From Pegoplata infirma (lineage: Eukaryota > Arthropoda > Insecta > Diptera > Anthomyiidae): a stretch of 64,000 bases of DNA. The translations under genes and the position numbers were made by a program. The number at the start of each line of letters is the position of its first letter. The stretch's first letter is position 1. The DNA lies in assembly GCA_963921195.1 (NCBI GenBank), contig OY992536.1:288071530-288135529 (forward strand), read 5' to 3'. Under the pieces are notes generated by a model. That model saw nothing but the letters and a program-made list of their open reading frames with translations, had not been told where the DNA came from and made no database searches. This document shows, piece after piece, positions 21,449 to 33,440 of the stretch.

Positions 21449-22680
21449 TAGTTTGTAAACATAATCTTTAACGAATTGCTATATACTTTATACTGTACGA
21501 AATAAGGTGTGAGTTACTGTAAATGGTAATGGGCATGTTACTTACGGTTTTATACAACAAAAATACCCATCATTTGTACTATAGTTCTACAAAAAATGTC
21601 AACTTAAAATGATTTCTTATACATAGACCAAACAGAGTAAGAAAAAAAATGTTAAAAACATTGAATAAGCATTTGGAATTTAAATAAAGCCTAAACTTAT
21701 ACTACAAAAAAACATGCCGTAGATATAAACAATATATGTATAAAAGCTGACGCCATCATATTTCGCTTGAAGAATTTTTTGGTTAATCCATAAAAGAGGA
21801 ATGAGCTGAACCTTTAAAATTATACAACTGAAGTAAAGAAATTTGCTAAACATTTTCTTTTCTAAAGTTAAATTATTAAAAAAAAAAATGCTAAAAGTTT
21901 AAGCAGTAAATACCAACACGTTAAGGCAATACAGTTAATTTCTATAAGGCGTGAACAAACACGCCTCAAGTAGCCAATACACAAACAAAAATAGGAAAAA
22001 AACACACACACAGAAAACAGCTTAAAAATATGCTAAGAAATCCGCTTAAAATTTTGTGTGAGCTAATGGCTAAGGGAACGAAGCAGGCAACAGTGAAATA
22101 AAAGGAAACAACATTGATGCCAATTAACGCGCCTAAAAGTATACCACACTATTACAAAAACAACCGAAAAACACTCAAATACACACTCCGGTGCTTAAAA
22201 AAAAGTCCATTCATATTACGGCCACCAAAAAGGAAGACGGAATATTTAAACATTACGGCACATAACCAAACCGATTCAATTTCAATGAAGATTATGAGAA
22301 ATTGGTGCCGTTATGGCTACACAGCAAATGGTTTTTTATTAACAGCCTTCCTTTTTTTTCGCCAACAACAGTTAATGGCTTACCGTATATAGATGTTTTA
22401 ATGTATCCATACAATGGTGATGATAATAGTAATGGCCAAAATATGGTGGTGGGTGGATGGATGGAAGAAAGAATGAATGACTGAACGAACGAACGAATAA
22501 ATGAATGGTTGTAGTGGTGAAAACTATGGGTGTGACGCAATTTAAGCTGCGTAAAAATAATGCTGACTTTCGTTTAATGGCTGATTTTAATAGGCCGCGA
22601 AATGACTTGTGATGCGAAATATTTAAATTACTTACATTATATTTGTTCATTTGCTATAAACTGTGTGTATATGTTTGTAA
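21449..22680. other. Unique-looking AT-rich DNA with a GAAY microsatellite
   Basis: No gene is recognised. About 22455-22505 is an interrupted GGATGGATGG-GAAC-GAAT microsatellite. AAACACGCC and GGCGTG around 21945-21970 form a small inverted pair. The short frames here lack any domain. Confidence 0.45.
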
Positions 22681-22774
22681 GTATATGGCAGGGTTGCCAC
22701 TTCATGAGCAATTCATGTGTAAGCTTGTTTCGATGTGTAACTTATGTGTATTATTGAATTTCTGGTTATTTAAA

Positions 22775-25700
22775 AAAAAAAATACTTTTTATTAAAAAGT
22801 ACCTTTTTTGTGCTTTATATAAAAAATTACTATTTTGGTACCATATATTAAAAAGTTCCTTCCTGGCTTTTTTAAAAAAAGTATTATTTTAGTACTTTTT
22901 TATAAAAAGTACTTTTTTTAAAAAGTACTTTTTTTAAAAAAGTATTGTTTTAGTACTTTTTTTCTAAAAAAAGTAAAATTTTACAAAAAACCTTCAAAAT
23001 AGTACATTGTTATAAAAAGTACTGAAAGAGTACTTTTAATAAAAAATATACTAAAATAGTAGTTTTTAATAAAAAAAAACGTACCAAAATAGAACATTTT
23101 TGTATACAAAAAGTTCCAAAATAATTCCGTTATAAAATGTACTATTTTTTGTAAGAAAGTACTTTTTAAAAAAAGTACCAACAAATTATTTTTTCTTTTT
23201 TTCCCTTTTTATAAATACATACGTACTATTTTAACAACTTTTATCAGAAATTTCTTTTCTGGTACGTACTTTTTATAAAAAAGTTTTAGTACGTTTTATA
23301 AGAAGTTCGTTTTTCGTACATTGTTATAATAAGTACCAAAATAGGACTATTTAATAAAAAATAGTACTTTTGTATAAAAGTAGTACTTTTTAATTTTAAA
23401 ACATATACTAAAATAGTACTTTTTAATGAAAAAGTCCCAAAATAGTAATTTTTAATAAAAGAGTTCCAATATAGTACTTTTAAAATAGTAACGAAAAAGT
23501 ACTAATTTTTGTAAGAAAGTACTTTTTTATTTAAAAAAGTCTCAAAATAGCAATTTTTAATACATAAAAAAGTTCCAAAAGAAGAACTGAAAAATACCAA
23601 TTATTGCAGGAAGTACTTTTTATTTAAAAAGTACCAAAACATTACTTTTTTTAAAAAAGTTCCAAAATAGTAAGTTTAGACTTTATATCAGTAAGTACTA
23701 TTTAGCACTATTTATTAAAAATTTGCTTTCTATTAAGTGTGTCTCAAATAGTTTCTCAAAAAACCTTAAAAATAGTCAATGTTATAAAAGTACTTTTTTC
23801 AAAAAACTGTCAAAATAGTACATTGTTATAAAAAGTACTGAAATAGAACTTTTAATAAAAAAATATACTCAAATAGTACCTTTTAATAAAAAAAGTACCA
23901 AAATAGTACTTTTTAATATACAAAAAGTTCCAAAAATAATACTTTTATAAAAAATACCGAAAATGTACTATTTTTTGTAAGAAAGTACTTTTTAAAAAAA
24001 GTACCAAAAAATTATGTTTTATTTTTTCCTTTTTATAAATAAGAACTATTTTGACACCTTTTATTAGAAAAATCTTTCCTGGTATGTTCTTTTTATAGAA
24101 AAATATAATTTTAGTACGTTTTTTTAAGGAAGTACGTTTTTTGGTACTTTTTATAAACAAGTACAATTTTTTAAAAAACTGTAAAAATCGTACATTGTTA
24201 TAATAAGTACCAAAATAGTAATATTTAATAAAAAATAGTACTTTTGTATAAAAGGTAGTACTTTTTAATTAACAAATATACAAAAATAGTACTTTTTAAT
24301 AAAAGTTCCAAAATAGAACTTTTTAATAAAACAGTTCCAAAATAGTAATTTTTAAAATAGAACCGAAAAATCACTAATTTTTGTAAAATAGTACTGTTTT
24401 ACAAAAATTAGTCCCAAAATAGTACTTTTTATCAGAAGAAAGTACCAAAAAAGTACTGAAAAAGTACTAACCAATTTAAGAAAGTACTTTTTATAAAAAA
24501 GTACCAAAATATTACTTTTTTAAAAAAGTTCCAATTTTATAATTTATATCAATAAGTACTATTTAGCACTATTTATTAAAAATTTATTTCCTTTTACGTA
24601 CTTTTTATAAAAAAATATTATTTTAGTTCATTTTATGCAACATAATTTTTTGTCCTTTTAAAGAAAAGCCCAGTGTTATAAGTGTAAGAAAGTCATTGTT
24701 ATAAAAAGTACCAAAATAGTACTATTTAATACAAAAGTACAAAAATAGTACTTTTTTCAAAAAACTGTTAAAATACATTTTACAAAGTACATTGTTATAA
24801 AAAGTACTTAAATAGTATTTTTAATAAAAAAATGTGCTAAAATAGTACTTTTTAATAAAAGAAAGTACCGAAAGAGTACTTTTTAATATACAAAAAGCTC
24901 CAAAATAATACTTTTATAAAAAGTATCGAACATGTTATATTTTTGTAAGAAAGTACTTCTTATAAAAATTGCCAAAACTATTTTTTTTTATAAATAAGTA
25001 CTATTTTGACACTTTTTCTTAGAAAGTTCTTTCCTGGTATGTACTTTTAATAAAAAAATATTATTTTAGTACTTTTTATAGGAAGTACGTTTTTATGTAC
25101 TTTTTATAAAAAAGTAAAATTTTTCAAAAAACTGTTAAAATCGTACATTGTTATAATAAGTACCAAAATAGTACTATTAATTAAAAATAGTACTTTTGTA
25201 TAAAAAGTAGTACTTTTTAATTAAAAAATATACCAAAATAGTACTTTTTAATAAAAAAAAGTTCTAAAATAGTACTTTTAATAAAAAAGTTCAGAAATAG
25301 TACTTTTGTAAATAGTGCCGAAAAAGTACTAATTTTTGTAAGGTAGTACTTTTTGATTAAAAAAGGCCCAAATAGTACTTTTTAATAAAAAAAAAAGTTC
25401 CAAAAAAGTACTTATTTTTGTAAGGAAGTACTTTTTTTAAAAAAGTACTTTTTATAAAAAATATATAATTTTAGTACATTTTATGCAACATAATTTTTTG
25501 AACTTTTAATAAAAAAGTCCAGTGTCTCAAAAAAAAAAATGTAAAAATAGTCAATAGTACTTTTGTATAACAAGTACCATAATAGTACTTTTAATAAAAA
25601 AAATTATTAACATATTTCTTTTAAAAAAAAAGTACCGAAATAGCAATTTTGAATCAAAAAATTCCAAAATGGTATATAATATATTGTATAAAAAGTACCA

Positions 25701-27560
25701 GAAAAGTGCTAATTTTTGTAAAAAAAGTACTTTTTATAAAAAAATACCAAAATATTAATTTTTTTAAAAAATTTCCAATATATTTTTTTTTACTTTATAT
25801 CAATAAGTTCTATTTTGGCAATATTTTTGAAAAGGTTTTTCCGGGAACGCACTTTTTATACAAAAAGTCCAATTACTTAAGTACTTTTTATAAAAAGAAC
25901 TTTGTTTTGTACAATTTTTCAAAAAAACTGTTAAAAAAAGTGCATTATTTTAAAAAGGACGAAAATAATACCATGTATTTAGTAAAAAAAAAACAAAAAT
26001 ATTGCTTTTGTATAAAAAGTACCATAAATTACTTTTTTTAAAAAAAGTACTAAAATAGTACTTTTTAACAAAAAAATACCAAAATACAAATTTTTAATAA
26101 AAAGAATTCCACAACAGTACTTTTGTAAAAAGTACCGAAAAAGTACTAATTTTTGTAAGAAAAAACTTTTTAAAAAAGTACCAAAATATTACTTTTTTAA
26201 AAAAGTTTCAAAATAATAATTTCTTATATATACTTTTTTTTAATGTACCAAAACAATACTTTTACAAATAATACTTAGTACAATAATATTTCTTTTTAAT
26301 AAAAATAAAAAATAGTAGCTTTTTATAAGAAATACCAAATTTACGAAAATCAACTATTTGTACTTTTAATAAAAAAAACTATTACTTTAGTACTTTTTAT
26401 AAAAAGTACATTGTTTTGTACAATTTTTCAAAGAACTGTTAAAATAGTGTATTGTTTTAAAAAGTTCAAAAATAGTACTATTTAGTAAAAAACAAAAATA
26501 TTACTTTTGTATAAAAAAGTACTTAAAAAACAAGTGAGAGTATTAAATTCGGCAGTGCCGAATATTTTATGCCCTCCAAAATGTAAAAAAAATAAAATTT
26601 TTCAGGGGCGTTTTGGGGGGGGGGGGTAATGGGGGTCAGTGGGGGACTTCGAGAATACCTTCATATCGCGATAAATACACCAAATGTTTCATTTATTTAA
26701 CAAAAATACAAAAAAAAACATATAAAAAAGTGTATTTTTTCAGATGTTGGTTCAGTTCTTTAAGGTGGAACTTTTTTCCGCCTGGCCCGATTTTGCCCAT
26801 TTACGAACTTAACGTGCCTATTAACATGAGACCAAACTTGAGGAGCCAAACTTCAGGAGTCTAACTGTTTTATTTTGGACTGCATTGTGTTATCTACAGA
26901 CAGACGGACGGACGGAATCGATCGTAGATCAATAATATAAATTCTTTATGGGGTCCCGACCGATATTTCGAGGCGTTACAAACAGAATGACAAAATGAGT
27001 ATACCCCCATACTGTGGTTGCAGGGTATAAAAATACTATAATAGTACTTTTTAATAAAAGAGTACCAAAACACTAATTTTTAATAAAAAAATTTTCAAAA
27101 CAGTACTTTTATAAAAAGTTCCGAAAAAGTACTAATTCTTGTAAGAAAGTACTTTTTAAAAAAAGTACCAAAATATTATTTTTTTTTTTTAAGTTCTAAA
27201 ATAATAATTTCTTATAAGGAGTACCAAAATAATACTTTTTTTAAAAATGTACCAAAATAATACTTTTACAAATAATAGTACAAAAATATTACTTTTTGAT
27301 AAAAAGCAAAAAATAGTACTTTTTTATAAGAAGTACCAAATTTATGAACATCAACTATTTTTGAACTTTTATTGGAAATTAATTATTTTGGTACTTTTTA
27401 TAAAATAGAATTATTTTGATACTTTTTATAAAAAAGTATTTTATTGGTACTTTAAAAAAAAATTTATTTTGGAAAACAAATTTTAAAAATAACCACTTTG
27501 GTATTATAAAACGTACTATTTAGCTACCTTTTATTTAAAAATGTTTTTTTTTTTATAGAA
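22775..27560. repeat. Palindromic AAAGTAC satellite with a roughly 0.8-0.95 kb higher-order period
   Basis: The basic unit is 30-45 bases made of TAGTACTTTTTAATAAAAA and AAGTACCAAAATAGTAC, and it is its own complement, so hairpins are possible throughout. Landmarks recur in the same order. TACATTGTTATAAAAAGTAC occurs near 23003, 23819 and 24788; ACATTGTTATAATAAGTACC near 23318, 24190 and 25143; CTGGTAYGTWCTTTT near 23260, 24078 and 25034. The long unit therefore repeats at least three times, with a degraded fourth around 25.5-26.5 kb. A short array of the same type lies at 43600-43920. Confidence 0.85.
26531..27029 (-). mobile_element. mini-me B element inserted in the satellite
   Basis: Read on the minus strand it starts at the TATACCCTGCAACCACAG palindromic end and has the GTCATTCTG and ACCGATATTTCG-type blocks. 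It carries a short GTCCGTCCGTCTGTCTG run and the GGCAAAATCGGGCCAGG block. It ends with the hairpin TTCGGCACTGCCGAA then CTCTCACTTG against a T-run. Satellite continues on both sides. Confidence 0.85.
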
Positions 27561-27749
27561 AATGCTTTTTTGAAAGATTAGAGTCACAAAATTATTAAAT
27601 GAATGAAGTTTTGGTTTAAAATCACAAGTCAAAAGAAGAAGATACATTAGGATTGAAAAAAATACATGTGTAATTTTAAATTTCACGTGTAATTTTGTAT
27701 GCATCCATGTGAAATTTCAAACTTCTTTACAGGCAACTCTGGTTTATGG

Positions 27750-28540
27750 ATGAAATGGTGCTACTTTTTTTTAAGGATTTATCATTAATTTTTTTTTTAA
27801 GCATATCATAATAGCAGATTAAAAACACTACTAACAAACGGTGAACGTTGGTCGCTGGAACTAACTGAATGACTGGCCACCAACTTTCCTACTTTTGGTT
27901 GCCATGACATAGATAACAAAAACTCATTGATGGTAATATAACGCCTGGTTATCGGTTTATTATTATTTTTATCCCTTGGTGTTTTGTAACACTACCACTA
28001 CCACCACCACCACCACCAGTTTAAAAACAATACTTTTACTCCTGTTATCAAACCTTACAAAATATGACTGATGTTCGCCTAAGACTATGCAACAATAATC
28101 TTTGTTAAGAAATCTATAATAAATGTAGTTAAGGCATAAAGGGTTTACTATGGTTTAATATTTTACCTGTGTCTATTGTTACATTTTGTGTTTTTTTTTT
28201 TATCAAAAAAATACCTTTAGGGAATATGAGAGATAACAGGCACACAATACTACAAAGGAGTTATCGTTAAAAAGAAAATTTTCAATGAAAAATTAGTTAA
28301 TTAAGATGACTTAGCAAAAAGTCAAGAAAATTTACAAGAGTATGAGATTTTTTTGTTATTATTAGAAACTTGAAATTATTTGAGTTGTATTATTTTAATT
28401 TAAAGAAATTATGAAATTGTTTAGACCATTAAAGTATGCAAAGTACACTAAAAATATTTTGTAGGCAAAAACAAATGAAAAACGTATTTAAAACAAGTGA
28501 TAAAACATTTGAAAACCATCCCAGTAATTATTCATGTGTT
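27750..28540. other. AT-rich DNA with a CCA microsatellite
   Basis: 27991-28018 is a CACTACCACTACCACCACC run. No gene or transposon is recognised otherwise. Confidence 0.45.
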
Positions 28541-29010
28541 TTAACAAACATCAACATTTATTTTTGACTGTTAATAAAATTTTCGAAAAAAAAATAACAG
28601 TGAACATTAAAAAATAACTTCACTTTCATTTTTATACCAACAAATTCAAAAAAATAACCTACGAAAACATTAAAAATTAATTATTGTTGTGTTATTTTTA
28701 CCAACACACAGAAAACAAATTTGCTAATTTCCAACTGAAATTCAGTTGCTGCAACGAAAATTCGGTTGATGTATTTATGTTAAGGTTGTAACAACTAAAT
28801 ATCGGTAGTTACAACTAAATTTTGTTTATACAAATGTCTTATAATTGAAACAATTGAAACAACTAAAAAATTTGTCTGCCACATCGTAATTTAGTAGGAG
28901 CAACCGAAGTTTGAGTTGATACAACTGAAAGATTCAGTTGGAAATTTATTTTTCTCTGTGAACAAATTTAAAAAAAATGCCTGCGAATTTTGTACTCTTG
29001 CCCAAAGCAT
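28541..29010. repeat. Short-period repeat (ACCAACAAATT, CCTACGAAAACATTAAAA) split by a MITE
   Basis: Units with TTTTTATACCAACAAATTC, then AAAAAAATAACCTACGAAAA and CATTAAAAATTAATT, occur twice before the MITE (28560-28704) and resume after it (28961-29010, CCTGCGAATTTTG). Related wording recurs at 31345-31420 and 32590-32700. Confidence 0.55.
28705..28960. mobile_element. CACACAGAAAAC-type MITE, second copy
   Basis: Nearly collinear with 20937-21183: CACACAGAAAACAAATTTGC start, CAACTGAAATTCAGTTGC, AAATATCGGTAGTTACAACT, and end ATTTATTTTTCTCTGTG. The flanks give a 2-base AA repeat within the ACCAACAAATT target, which occurs intact nearby at about 28647. Confidence 0.8.
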
Positions 29011-29079
29011 TAATTCATGATAATGTTTTGCGGAAGATTTGGGTGTACCAAAGCAACGTTTTTTTAGAAAAAATAATTA

Positions 29080-29513
29080 GGGTTTTCACAGTGACGATTA
29101 AATTTGCCTTTTTTAGTTTGGTATTTGGCAAATGCGCCAAACGTCAAAAAAATGCCAATTTGAATGTGGCATATTTTTCTTAAAATGTCCAACTCAAACC
29201 TTGTCTAAAAACAAAATGCCATTGTGCAAATAAAAAAAACGTAAAAATGACAACAGCTGTGATTGTTTATGCTGAAATTTTGAACGCGGCAACAAAAACA
29301 TTTATACAAAAAGACAAATACAGATTTTTTGTGTTTATTTTAAAATTGCGACTGTAAAAAGTTGTTAAAGTTATTTTGTGCAAATTATTAACAAAAAGTG
29401 CGCTCACGATATATAAAGAAAAAATGGTGGCAAATACTTGACGTTTATTAAAATGGCAAATTTGCCAAATACCACTCTAAAAATGGCAAATTTAATCGTC
29501 ACTGCGAAAACCC
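29080..29513. mobile_element. 434-bp MITE with about 50-bp imperfect TIR (GGGTTTTCACAGTGACG)
   Basis: The left end GGGTTTTCACAGTGACGATT, then AAATTTGCC and TTTGGTATTTGGCAAAT, pairs with the right-end complement GGGTTTTCGCAGTGACGATT, then AAATTTGCC and TGGTATTTGGCAAATTTGCC. No convincing target duplication is visible. Non-coding. Confidence 0.75.
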
Positions 29514-29523
29514 CAAATGTTAT

Positions 29524-29684
29524 ATTACTTTGCTATTCCATGCAAAACGAATTGAAATATCAGTCAAAAGATCAACCAAAAGATAACATTTCGTAAGTGA
29601 GTGCAAAAATAAGTGCAAAAAAGTGTTTTTACATTTTGGAGAGTATAAAAGATTCGGCACCAAAGAATATAACACTCTCACTTG
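29524..29684 (+). mobile_element. mini-me B element with large internal deletion
   Basis: It starts with TTACTTTGCTATTCCATG and GAATTGAAATATCAGTC (the 5' block), skips the core, and ends GGAGAGTATAAAAGATTCGG then CACTCTCACTTG before a T-run. The terminal hairpin is imperfect. Confidence 0.7.
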
Positions 29685-29814
29685 TTTTATGTACATTTGA
29701 TAAACTAATGGAAAATTTTTATGCGAAAAGCTTAGACGTGGTGAAAAAGTAGTTTTGGTAAAAAAAAAAACGATTTTTTTCACGAAAAACAAAATTAAGT
29801 TAAAAAATAATTAA

Positions 29815-31120
29815 TGAACCCAAAATTTTTGGTGAAAAAAAATTTTGATGAAAAAAAGTTTTTGATGAATTTTTTTGATGAAAAGAAAAATTTTTTGATG
29901 TAAAAAAAAATTGATTTAAAAAAAATATAAAAAAAAAAATTTTTTGGTGAGAAAAAAATTGATAATAAAAAATTTGATGAAAAAAATAATGTAAAAAAAT
30001 ATTATAAAAAAAATTTAAGAAAAAAAAAAAATTGATGAAAAAAAAAATTATTGAAAAAAAATATTAATGAAAAAAAAAATATTGAAAAAAAAATTGATAA
30101 AAAGAAATTATAATGAAAAAAAAAATTTATAAAAAAAAATTGATAAAAAACAAGTGAGAGTGTTAAATTCGGCTGTGCCGAATCTATAATACCCTCCAAC
30201 ATATACATTTTTTTTTTTAAATTGCAGGGGCGTTTTTTGGGGGAGGGGGTCAGTAGGGGTCATTGGGGGACACATTACCCCATGCGGTAAATGTTTAAAA
30301 ATTCGTTTATTATGTTTTTTGACCTTCAGTAATACAATTTTATTATTATTTAATAACATTTTTATTATCCACGCCCACAAAAGGGGGCGGGCAAAAAAAA
30401 CGATTTTTTTTTATTTCCTAAGTCCAAGTGCAGGGCCCTGAACTTTTTCTGACATCAAATTGTTTCATTTCCTAAACAAAAATACAAACAACCCTGTGAA
30501 AATATGGCGTTTTTCAGAGGTTAGTTAAGTTCGTCAAGGGAGAACTTTTTTCCCCCTTGTCCGATTTTGCCCATTTACGAACTTAAACTGCATAGGACCT
30601 AAATACATATTCCTGCCAAACTTAACGAGTCTATCTCTTTTATTTTGGACTGCATCGTGTCTTATACAGACTGACGGACGGACATACGGACATTCTGGAA
30701 AAGTCTTAGAATCGATCATAGATCAATAATATATATACTTTATGAGGTCCCCGACCGATATTTCGATGCGTTACAAACGGAATGACAAAGTGAGTATACC
30801 CCCATACTGTAGTTGGAGGGTATAAAAATGATGAAAAAAAAAGTGATGAAAAAAAAACATGTTATGAAAAAAAAAAAAATTTGATGAAAAAAAAAAAAAA
30901 TTGATAAAAAAAAAAATGTTGGAAAAAAAAATTTGATGAAAAAAAAAAGTAATGAAAAAAAAAAGTAATGAAAAAAAAAAATTTGATAAAAAAAAAATAA
31001 ATATAAAAATATTATGAAAAAAAAATTTTTTGATGAAAAAAAAAGTTTGATGAAAAAAAAATTATGAAAAAAAGAATTTGATGAAAAAAAAATATTTTTT
31101 TTGTTGAAAAATAATTATGT
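29815..31120. repeat. GATGAAAAAAA low-complexity array, split by a mini-me
   Basis: It is many degenerate copies of TTTGATGAAAAAAAAATT (10-20 bases), in two blocks: 29815-30150 and 30825-31120. Just outside are GACGTGGTGAAAAAGTAG (about 29731) and, at about 31134-31175, the palindrome TTCACCAGCTGGTGAA followed by TTCACCACGAGGTGAA. These may mark the ends of a carrier element. Confidence 0.7.
30151..30824 (-). mobile_element. mini-me B element inserted in the GATGAAAA array
   Basis: It is complete at both ends. The minus strand begins TATACCCTCCAACTACAG, has CACTTTGTCATTCCGTTTG, the TA-rich spot, the core with ATCGATTC and a degenerate GTCC/GTCAG run. It ends with hairpin ATTCGGCACAGCCGAAT then AACACTCTCACTTG and a T-run. 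Confidence 0.9.
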
Positions 31121-33228
31121 TACTTTTTATTCACCAGCTGGTGAAAAAAAATATTTTATTCACCACGAGGTGAATTATTATCCAAGTTACAAACCCAAGT
31201 TATTAAAATTTTTGGTTTTAAGAAAATGAAAATAGTAATTCTTGTTTTATTTTTCGTTAATTTTTTTTAACTTATAGTCAAACTGAGGTGGCTTCCTTCA
31301 ACTTTTTTAAAATTAGACAAAATTAGCGTAAAAACATTATCATGTTAAAAATTACCTACGAAAATATTAAAAATTAATGATTTCGTAGGTTATAGGTTAT
31401 TTTTACAATTTTTCTATTGAATTTTATTTTAAAAATTTTTAATAAAATTTTTGGAGAATCAATCAACTACATTCTATCCAAACACTCTACCCATCGCACA
31501 CTGGGTAATTTGAGCCAATTTTTAGGCCAAAAATAATTACAGCCAAAGTTTTAGACCGATATGGCTGAAATTTTAAATTTAAGAGTTTTTTGTGAACACG
31601 CACAGCTGGATTTTATGAATTTGGTAATCGTGGAAATTTTTAGGGTTGCCACCATACGAAAAAAAGGGAAAATACTGAATATCTCGAAAACGAATAGGCT
31701 AATTTTTTTGAAACTCGGCACGAAGAAAATACGCAAGAAGACTAACAAAATGGCACATAAACCATTTTGTTTGATTTTGCTGAAAAAAGCTGTTATTTTT
31801 TGAGTGGGCCTTGTACCACCTTAACGAAAAATTTTCAAAAAAAGTTCGTACTATTTCCTTTAACGAAGCCAAATATTGGTTTAAAACATTATTTTAATCA
31901 ATTTTACTGACAACAAAATTATAAACAGCAACAGGGTTTTTCTCTTAGTTCTTTTCCCAATCCAAACGTTAGAAAGTTCAAGATATGGCAAGATGAGGCT
32001 GTCTGAAAGAAAATTGATATCTCAAAAAGTGCAAAAAAGTGCAACGGAAAATAAAAAAAAATTAATTCAGAATTATTTTCTTTAAATTTTTCATCAATCA
32101 AAAATACGGCACACCACGGCTAACATTATTAAAAGCTTATGCGAAGTTTATATTCATTGAAAAAGGCATTTATTTAAGGTTAAGTTATAATTACACGTTT
32201 TGTTAAAAAAAGCAATAACGTCCACCAAAATATTTTGCTATTTTTTTATTACTTAATATCCCCTCTCTTCTCCATATTATACACGATATCCTTCTTTATG
32301 TTTAATAGCTGAAAAAATCGTTTGAATTTATATCAAAATTAGGCGTTTTATATTGCACTGTGCACGTTGCTTGAAAATGCCGAATTCGACTGCCCGTCAA
32401 TCAGTTTATATTTGTTTTTTGGAAAAACCAAATATGCAGTTATTTGCTTTAATATTTTCTAAATCGAACGTAATTAACAAAAACATTATTATTGTTAGTT
32501 CGAAAAATGATTTTTGGCCAAGATTTCGGTTCAAATTACCTACTGTGCATCGTGCCGAAGTCACTTGATACAAACATGTTTTTATATTTCTATAAATAAT
32601 TTTTTGAATTTTTTGTCTACAAAAAAATAACCCACTTGTGTAGGTAAAAATTAATGATTTCTCATTAAAAAATACCAACAATTTAAAAAAAATTACTTAC
32701 ACAAATCATGAAAAATTTAAAGAATAATCAGTAGATTTTACTTACAGAACAAAAATTAATAACTTTAAAAACTAAATGTTAATAAGTACTTAGATCAGAA
32801 TTGATGAAGGAGAGGAAGAAGAATAATGATTACTAAAAATAAAAGTTTGTTTACACATAATTAAAATAACAACTCTTCTGTTAGAAAAAACAACAGCGAC
32901 AACCACACTCGAATTGAAAAAAATCTGATTTAGTTGATACTTGCTTAACATCCTACTTGGCTCTAGAGTGACTGTACGTTACAAGCAGTTAATAGCAAAG
33001 TATTACAGATGATGATGGGTTCAATCCTTGTCGGCTGCGATCTGTTAATAATTTTCAAATATAGTTCTATTGACTATTAACTAAATAAATTTGACATTAA
33101 AAGTTTTTCTAAACATTATTATAACTGGATAATATGAAACTAGTAAGAAACAAACTAGGATGTCTTAAATTTTTAGAAAAATTAAAATTTTTCTTTCACA
33201 CTTTTCTCAATTCAAAACCATATATAAC
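31121..33228. other. AT-rich DNA without recognised gene or element
   Basis: The fragments around 31345-31420 and 32590-32700 repeat the CCTACGAAAA/AATTAATGATTTC wording seen at 28.6 kb. The frame at 31561-31803 (80 codons) reads like neutral AT-rich DNA. A GGTTCAATCC at about 33029 is only a weak B-box look-alike. Confidence 0.4.
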
Positions 33229-33440
33229 CAGAGTAAGTAAATGGTGATTTTGATTTTATCAATCTCATTGAGAAAAAAATTTTTTGTTTGTTTTCATTTT
33301 CTTTGCTCTGAAATGATTGTGTTTCTTGTTTGCTCGTTTTGTGTTTTTTCGAAAAATGAATTTCATAGCAAAGCTCAACATCGTGATAATTCAAATGGTG
33401 TTCGGTTTTCTTTGAACAGAAAACGAGATGAGCTGAAATT

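Larger units (their letters stand above)
22689..27741. mobile_element. 5 kb hAT-like element filled with palindromic GTACTTTTT satellite
   Basis: The left end CAGGGTTGCC and right end GGCAACTCTG form a 10-bp inverted repeat with one mismatch. They are flanked by near-identical 8-mers, GTATATGG (22681-22688) and GTTTATGG (27742-27749). An 8-bp target duplication and CAG-type termini fit hAT. Just inside, TTCATGTGTAA and TTACACGTGAAA blocks extend the inverted ends. The interior is almost wholly a satellite (22775-27560) plus a mini-me B (26531-27029). No transposase is present. Longer open frames within the array come from its AAAAAGTAC wording and are not genes. Confidence 0.7.

Noticed and set aside
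25649..26041. 130-codon open frame
   Set aside because: It lies in the AAAGTAC satellite; its Lys/Phe/Tyr-rich translation is a by-product of the repeat.
22775..27560. CRISPR-like array
   Set aside because: Units are self-complementary, variable and lack distinct spacers; this is eukaryotic satellite DNA.
33000..33070. A third tRNA-derived SINE suggested by GGTTCAATCC
   Set aside because: No convincing A box, tail or target duplication was found.
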